9,075 nt of DNA from contig URSO01000073.1 in NCBI GenBank assembly GCA_900550415.1, positions 1-9,075 of the forward strand. The letters run 5' to 3'. Positions 5,805 to 9,075 of the stretch are shown piece after piece (the first letter of the stretch is position 1; every line of letters starts with the position of its first letter). Position numbers and translations under genes: made by a program. Source of the DNA: an uncultured Collinsella sp. (GTDB lineage Bacteria; Actinomycetota; Coriobacteriia; Coriobacteriales; Coriobacteriaceae). The notes beneath the pieces were generated by a model. The model did no database searches and was not told where the DNA came from. It worked only from the letters and a program-made list of their open reading frames with translations.

Positions 5805-5822
5805 AACGGTACGGCATGAATA

Positions 5823-7460
5823 TTAGCGCTCGTAGATTAAGTTGCCCGCCAGGTAGGTGGCCTGAACCTTGGTGGCTTGCAGCTCTTGGGGGTCGATGGC
5901 GAGCGGGTTTTGGTCCAGGACTACCAGGTCGGCGTATTTGCCGGGCTCTAGGCTGCCGAGTTTTTGCTCGTCGCCCGCTGCGTACGCGCTGCCAAGCGTG
6001 TAGTTGCGCAGGGCCGTTGCCGCGTCGATACGCTCGCTCGGCAGCCAGCCGCCCTCGGGCCAGTGGCTGCGGGGATCTTGGCGCGTGATAGCCGTGTAGA
6101 GCACGTTCATGCTGGTAACGGCCGTGATGGGGCTGTCGGTACCGAAAGCTTGACGGATACCGCGCTGCTGATAAGTTGCGAACGGCCACATGATGCGGCT
6201 GCGTTCCAGGCCCAGGTCGCGCTCCGGGCCACCCGGGTCGAGCGTGATGTGGCAAGGCTGGCTCGAGGCAATGACGTTGAGCTTGCGCAGACGATCGATG
6301 TCCTCGGGCAGCAGATTCTCCAAATGCTCAAGCGTATTATGGCCGTGCGGGGGCAAACCGTAGAGCTCTGCCGCCTCCTCAAAGATATCGAGTGCGGCAT
6401 GGATGGCGCCGTCGCCGATAACGTGGATGCGCACGGTGTGGCCGCGCTCGGCTGCCGCCAGAACCAACTTGCGCATGCGCTCGACAGGAACCGTCAGACG
6501 GCCCTGGTCGCCCGGGAAGCGCGGGTTGGTATAGGGCTCAGTGAGGTATGCAGTATGCTCGCTCGACACGCCGTCGAAGAACTGTTTAAAGCCTGGCGCC
6601 GAGAGCAGCGCATTGTTCGCGTAGCGGGTCTGGAGCTCTTCCAAGCGCGATTGGTCATCCAACAGCGTGGGAAACAAATGGGCGCGGATTCCCAGCTTGC
6701 CGGAGGCCTGCAGCTTGTCGTAAACATCGTCGCGAATAAAGTCACAGCCCGGCATGGGCATGAGCGACATGTCGCAAATCGAGGTAATACCCTGCTCGGC
6801 CATGCGTTTCATTTGGTCGGCATACGCGCTCGCGATGCGATCCTCGCCCAGCCACTCAAGACAGCGCGGCAGCAGCTGCATGGCCGCAGCCTCGTGAGCA
6901 ATACCCGTGAGCTCGCCATTTGCATCCTTGTCGTAGCTGCCACCCGCCGGCGGCTCGCTGTCGCGCGTCACGCCGAGTGCTTCGAGCGCGCGGCTGTTGA
7001 GCCACAGCGTGTGCCCGTCGCCCGAGTACATAACGCAGGGACGATCAGGAAATGCCGCATCGAGGGAGGCCTTGGTAGGGTGCTCGGGCGGATCCCAGCG
7101 GTAATCGCGCCAGCCCTGCGTCACGACCCAGGCGTCGTCGGGCAGGTCCTGGGAAAACTTGAGCGCGTCCTGCACCAGCGCCGCCTCGGACGTGCCCATA
7201 TCCATGAGCATATACGGTGAGGAGCCAACCGAGGTATGGAAGAAATGCAGGTGCGCATCGTGGAAACCGGGGCAGACAAACTGCTCGCCGTAATCGACCA
7301 CCGGCGTGGCGGCAGGTGCGGCGTCAATCACGTCATCGGGCGCACCGACTGCGACGATGCGATCGCCCGCAATGGCAATCGCCAGCTCGCGGGCGGTATC
7401 GATACCGTCTTGCGCGGTAAAAACGTTCTTGGAGCGGATAATCCGATCGATATGTTGCAT
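5823..7460 (-). CDS. Metal-dependent amidohydrolase, YtcJ type (amidohydrolase family 3), 545 aa
   Basis: This is a probably cytosolic hydrolase of the amidohydrolase superfamily, with a TIM barrel and divalent metal centre; the substrate is unknown. The N-terminal beta-sandwich part (about 1-60) is followed by FVCPGFHDAHLH (61-72), with metal ligands His70 and His72. KQFFDG (292-297) holds the barrel lysine, HVIGDGAI (346-353) and NTLEHL (His379) follow, and GTDSPI (Asp442) holds the catalytic Asp. NYTLGSAYAAG and LEPGKYADLVVLDQNPL, typical of the family end, come last. The frame stays open upstream as far as 9029, but that part is antisense to the M20 gene and not real. Starts at 7460, 7466 and 7472 are all possible. 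I chose 7460 because the protein similarity begins there and GGGG lies six bases upstream; no start has a strong SD. It diverges from the M20 gene and has its own terminator. Confidence 0.9.
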   Translation of the reverse strand: MQHIDRIIRSKNVFTAQDGIDTARELAIAIAGDRIVAVGAPDDVIDAAPAATPVVDYGEQFVCPGFHDAHLHFFHTSVGSSPYMLMDMGTSEAALVQDALKFSQDLPDDAWVVTQGWRDYRWDPPEHPTKASLDAAFPDRPCVMYSGDGHTLWLNSRALEALGVTRDSEPPAGGSYDKDANGELTGIAHEAAAMQLLPRCLEWLGEDRIASAYADQMKRMAEQGITSICDMSLMPMPGCDFIRDDVYDKLQASGKLGIRAHLFPTLLDDQSRLEELQTRYANNALLSAPGFKQFFDGVSSEHTAYLTEPYTNPRFPGDQGRLTVPVERMRKLVLAAAERGHTVRIHVIGDGAIHAALDIFEEAAELYGLPPHGHNTLEHLENLLPEDIDRLRKLNVIASSQPCHITLDPGGPERDLGLERSRIMWPFATYQQRGIRQAFGTDSPITAVTSMNVLYTAITRQDPRSHWPEGGWLPSERIDAATALRNYTLGSAYAAGDEQKLGSLEPGKYADLVVLDQNPLAIDPQELQATKVQATYLAGNLIYER

Positions 7461-7498
7461 GGGCATCCCCATCTCTGGCAGGAAATTCAACACCCCCG

Positions 7499-7504
7499 AG
7501 TGTA
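7499..7504 (-). promoter_or_regulatory. Weak -10 candidate for the amidohydrolase gene
   Basis: Minus-strand TACACT (7504-7499) lies about 38 bases before the chosen start. No good -35 stands 16-18 bases above it; the nearest stretch is TTTTGT. It sits inside the small palindrome GAGTGTACTC (7498-7507). Confidence 0.25.
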
Positions 7505-7547
7505 CTCCCCCGCCCTTGCAACAAAACTCCAAGCGGCAAACGGCAAC

Positions 7548-7577
7548 TTTACCAGCCCTAGCGGCAGGTGGCATACT
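7548..7577 (+). promoter_or_regulatory. Candidate promoter of the M20 gene
   Basis: TTTACC (7548-7553) and CATACT (7572-7577) are separated by 18 bases. Transcription would begin near 7584, giving a leader of about 45 bases that contains the SD AAGGAG (7613-7618), ten bases before ATG 7629. The pair lies in the 168-base divergent region shared with the amidohydrolase gene. Confidence 0.4.
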
Positions 7578-7628
7578 GGAGAGAGCCTGTACGATTTTGC
7601 GATCAACCCAGCAAGGAGCAAATCGACC

Positions 7629-9075
7629 ATGACGAAAACCAAGGCACAGCAGATTATGGCAGCAACCGAGGTTCGCGCGGCAGACGACGTCACCGCGGCC
7701 ATCCATGATATCGCCGCCGAGTTTGAACCCTACATCATCAAGCAGCGCCGGCACTTCCATAAGCACCCGGAGCTGAGCCTTGCCGAGGAGCGCACGACTT
7801 CCGACATCGCCAACCAGCTCGACGCCATGAATATCCCCTACGAGCGTCCACTCAAGACGGGCCTGGTGGCGACACTCCGCGGCACCGCGCCCGATGCCTA
7901 CCGCGAGGACGGCACGCCGCGCCGCCGTATCCTGCTGCGCGCCGACATCGACGCCCTGCCCGTCACCGAGCAGACCGGCGAGGAGTTCGCCAGCGTCAAC
8001 GAGGGCTGCATGCACGCCTGCGGCCACGACTGCCATATCGCCATGATGCTCGGCACGTTGCAGATTCTGCGCCACATGACCGATGACATCCACGGCGAGA
8101 TTCGCATCGTTTTCCAGCCCAGCGAGGAAAACGGCCAGGGTGCCAAGCTCATGATCGGCACGGGCGTACTCGATGGCGTCGACGGTGCCTATGCCGCGCA
8201 CATCTGGAGCGAGGTCGATGCCGGCACCGTGAGCTGCGAGCCCGGTCCGCGCATGGCAAACACCGACTGGTTCCGCATCGACGTCCGCGGCACCTCGTGC
8301 CATGGCGCCATGCCCCAGCGCGGCCACGACGCCGTTATGGTTGCCGCCGAAATCGTCAACGCCCTGCAGACCATCGTCTCGCGCGAGATTAGCCCCTACG
8401 AACCCGCCGTCATCACCGTCGGCGAACTGCACGGCGGCACCGCGCGCAACGTTATCGCCGGCACGGCATACCTCGCCGGCACGGTGCGCACCTATGGTGA
8501 CAAGACGCATGAGGAGATGCCCGAGCTTATGCGCCGCATCGTGGAGCACACTGCGGCGGCCCTGGGCGCCGAGGCCGAACTCACCGACTACACCATCGCC
8601 AACTACAAGGTCGAAAACGATGCCGCCTCGAGCGAGCGCTGCCGCCAAGCTGTGCTCAAGTGCCTGGGCCCCGCGGGCGAGGGCCATTACCGCGGCACGC
8701 TTTCGGGCGAGGACTTCTCGGAGTACCTGCGCCGTGTGCCGGGCGTGCTCGCCTTTGTTGGCACGCGCAACCCCCAGATTGGCGCCACCTATGCCCAGCA
8801 CTCCTGCTTCTACAAGATCGACGAGAGCGTACTCGCCAAGGGCTCCATGGTAGCCGCTCAGTATGCCATCGACTTTTTGGCCGAGCCCACGCAAGAAGAG
8901 CTCGACGGCCCCACGATCGCCGCAGTTGCCGAGACCAATCCCGACCTGGCGGCCAAGCTGCGCTCTGCCAAGGCAACGGCCGCCGAGGCCCGCGACGCCG
9001 TGCACGACGCCATTGGTAATGCAAAGCACAACGGCGTGAAGAATGCCCGCTTCTTTGCCGCCGACGCCACCCGCT
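7629..9075 (+). CDS. M20 family (M20D) metallopeptidase/amidohydrolase, 3' end beyond the window
   Basis: This di-metal hydrolase belongs to the group of aminoacylases, IAA-amino acid hydrolases and AbgB; it removes acyl or aryl groups from amino acids or short peptides. The substrate is unknown. Domain order is normal: RRHFHKHPELS (40-50), LLRADIDALPVTEQTG (102-117), MHACGHD (Cys131, His133), FQPSEENG (Glu167), AAHIW (His191), the dimerisation domain (about 205-315), TLSGEDF (357-363) and YAQHSCFYKID (His391). All five expected metal ligands are present. The start at 7629 has AAGGAG upstream. Family members normally end soon after residue ~415 here, yet the frame continues uninterrupted for 60 or more residues to the window edge. 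This tail ends NGVKNARFFAADATR, which resembles a class I methyltransferase segment. Whether this is a true fusion, a long native tail or a rearrangement cannot be decided here. Confidence 0.9.
   Translation, partial: MTKTKAQQIMAATEVRAADDVTAAIHDIAAEFEPYIIKQRRHFHKHPELSLAEERTTSDIANQLDAMNIPYERPLKTGLVATLRGTAPDAYREDGTPRRRILLRADIDALPVTEQTGEEFASVNEGCMHACGHDCHIAMMLGTLQILRHMTDDIHGEIRIVFQPSEENGQGAKLMIGTGVLDGVDGAYAAHIWSEVDAGTVSCEPGPRMANTDWFRIDVRGTSCHGAMPQRGHDAVMVAAEIVNALQTIVSREISPYEPAVITVGELHGGTARNVIAGTAYLAGTVRTYGDKTHEEMPELMRRIVEHTAAALGAEAELTDYTIANYKVENDAASSERCRQAVLKCLGPAGEGHYRGTLSGEDFSEYLRRVPGVLAFVGTRNPQIGATYAQHSCFYKIDESVLAKGSMVAAQYAIDFLAEPTQEELDGPTIAAVAETNPDLAAKLRSAKATAAEARDAVHDAIGNAKHNGVKNARFFAADATR

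Larger units (their letters stand above)
5221..5822. other. Non-coding gap with repeated motifs and hairpins
   Basis: About 600 bases separate the ends of the convergent LTA synthase and amidohydrolase genes. Short open frames here lack ribosome binding sites and protein-like composition. The stretch holds three related short motifs, a GC-rich hairpin at 5679-5708 and a terminator for the amidohydrolase, each listed separately. No tRNA or other known RNA gene was recognised. No strong terminator stands right behind the LTA synthase stop; the first candidate on the plus strand is at 5522-5547. Confidence 0.7.

Noticed and set aside
5542..5826. Small plus-strand open frames in the 5.2-5.8 kb gap
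   Set aside because: No ribosome binding site, overlap with hairpins and repeat motifs, and random-looking composition.
7461..9029. Upstream extension of the amidohydrolase frame to 1068 residues
   Set aside because: The extra residues are antisense to the M20 gene and to the promoter gap and show no domain. The real protein begins near MQHIDRIIRS at 7460.

Overview
The window reads as high-GC Gram-positive chromosomal DNA. GC-rich codon use, strong Shine-Dalgarno sequences and the form of GroEL and GroES suggest the class Coriobacteriia, most likely a gut genus such as Collinsella. That placement is inferred from memory of family sequences, not from a search.

Layout, left to right. (1) Positions 1-2152 hold the chaperonin operon groES-groEL on the minus strand. 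A 16-bp terminator-like hairpin lies beyond groEL, a bulged hairpin lies between the two genes, and another hairpin sits just above the groES ribosome binding site. I found no CIRCE or HAIR operator upstream. (2) Positions about 2365-5220 run on the plus strand. A promoter with a small dyad precedes a 122-residue two-TM protein with a His/Cys cluster (HELHHDC...GCTIC). A GC hairpin follows, then what looks like a metal ABC-transporter binding-lipoprotein gene reduced to its signal peptide and last ~37 codons in different frames. Its stop overlaps an SD-like sequence ahead of a complete LtaS-type lipoteichoic acid synthase/phosphoglycerol transferase. (3) Positions 5221-5822 are non-coding. They hold short repeated motifs related to GCTGAAWACTCC, two of which face each other like terminal inverted repeats of a ~108-bp element, plus terminators. 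(4) Positions 5823-9075 hold two divergent hydrolases: a YtcJ-type amidohydrolase (minus) and an M20D metallopeptidase/amidohydrolase (plus, cut by the window end) sharing a ~168-bp promoter region.

How the genes relate. GroES and GroEL form the protein-folding chamber. The His/Cys protein and the broken binding-protein gene suggest a former metal-uptake locus now lacking ATPase and permease genes here, with the LTA synthase directly behind it. The two right-hand hydrolases are both metal-dependent and probably cytosolic, but nothing in the sequence ties them to one pathway. The most notable points are the out-of-frame internal deletion at 2903-3138, the unusual C-terminal extension of the M20 protein (resembling part of a class I RNA methyltransferase) and the repeat element in the 5.2-5.8 kb gap. 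I see no CRISPR array, complete transposon, phage gene, tRNA or rRNA, and no convincing new multi-gene system.
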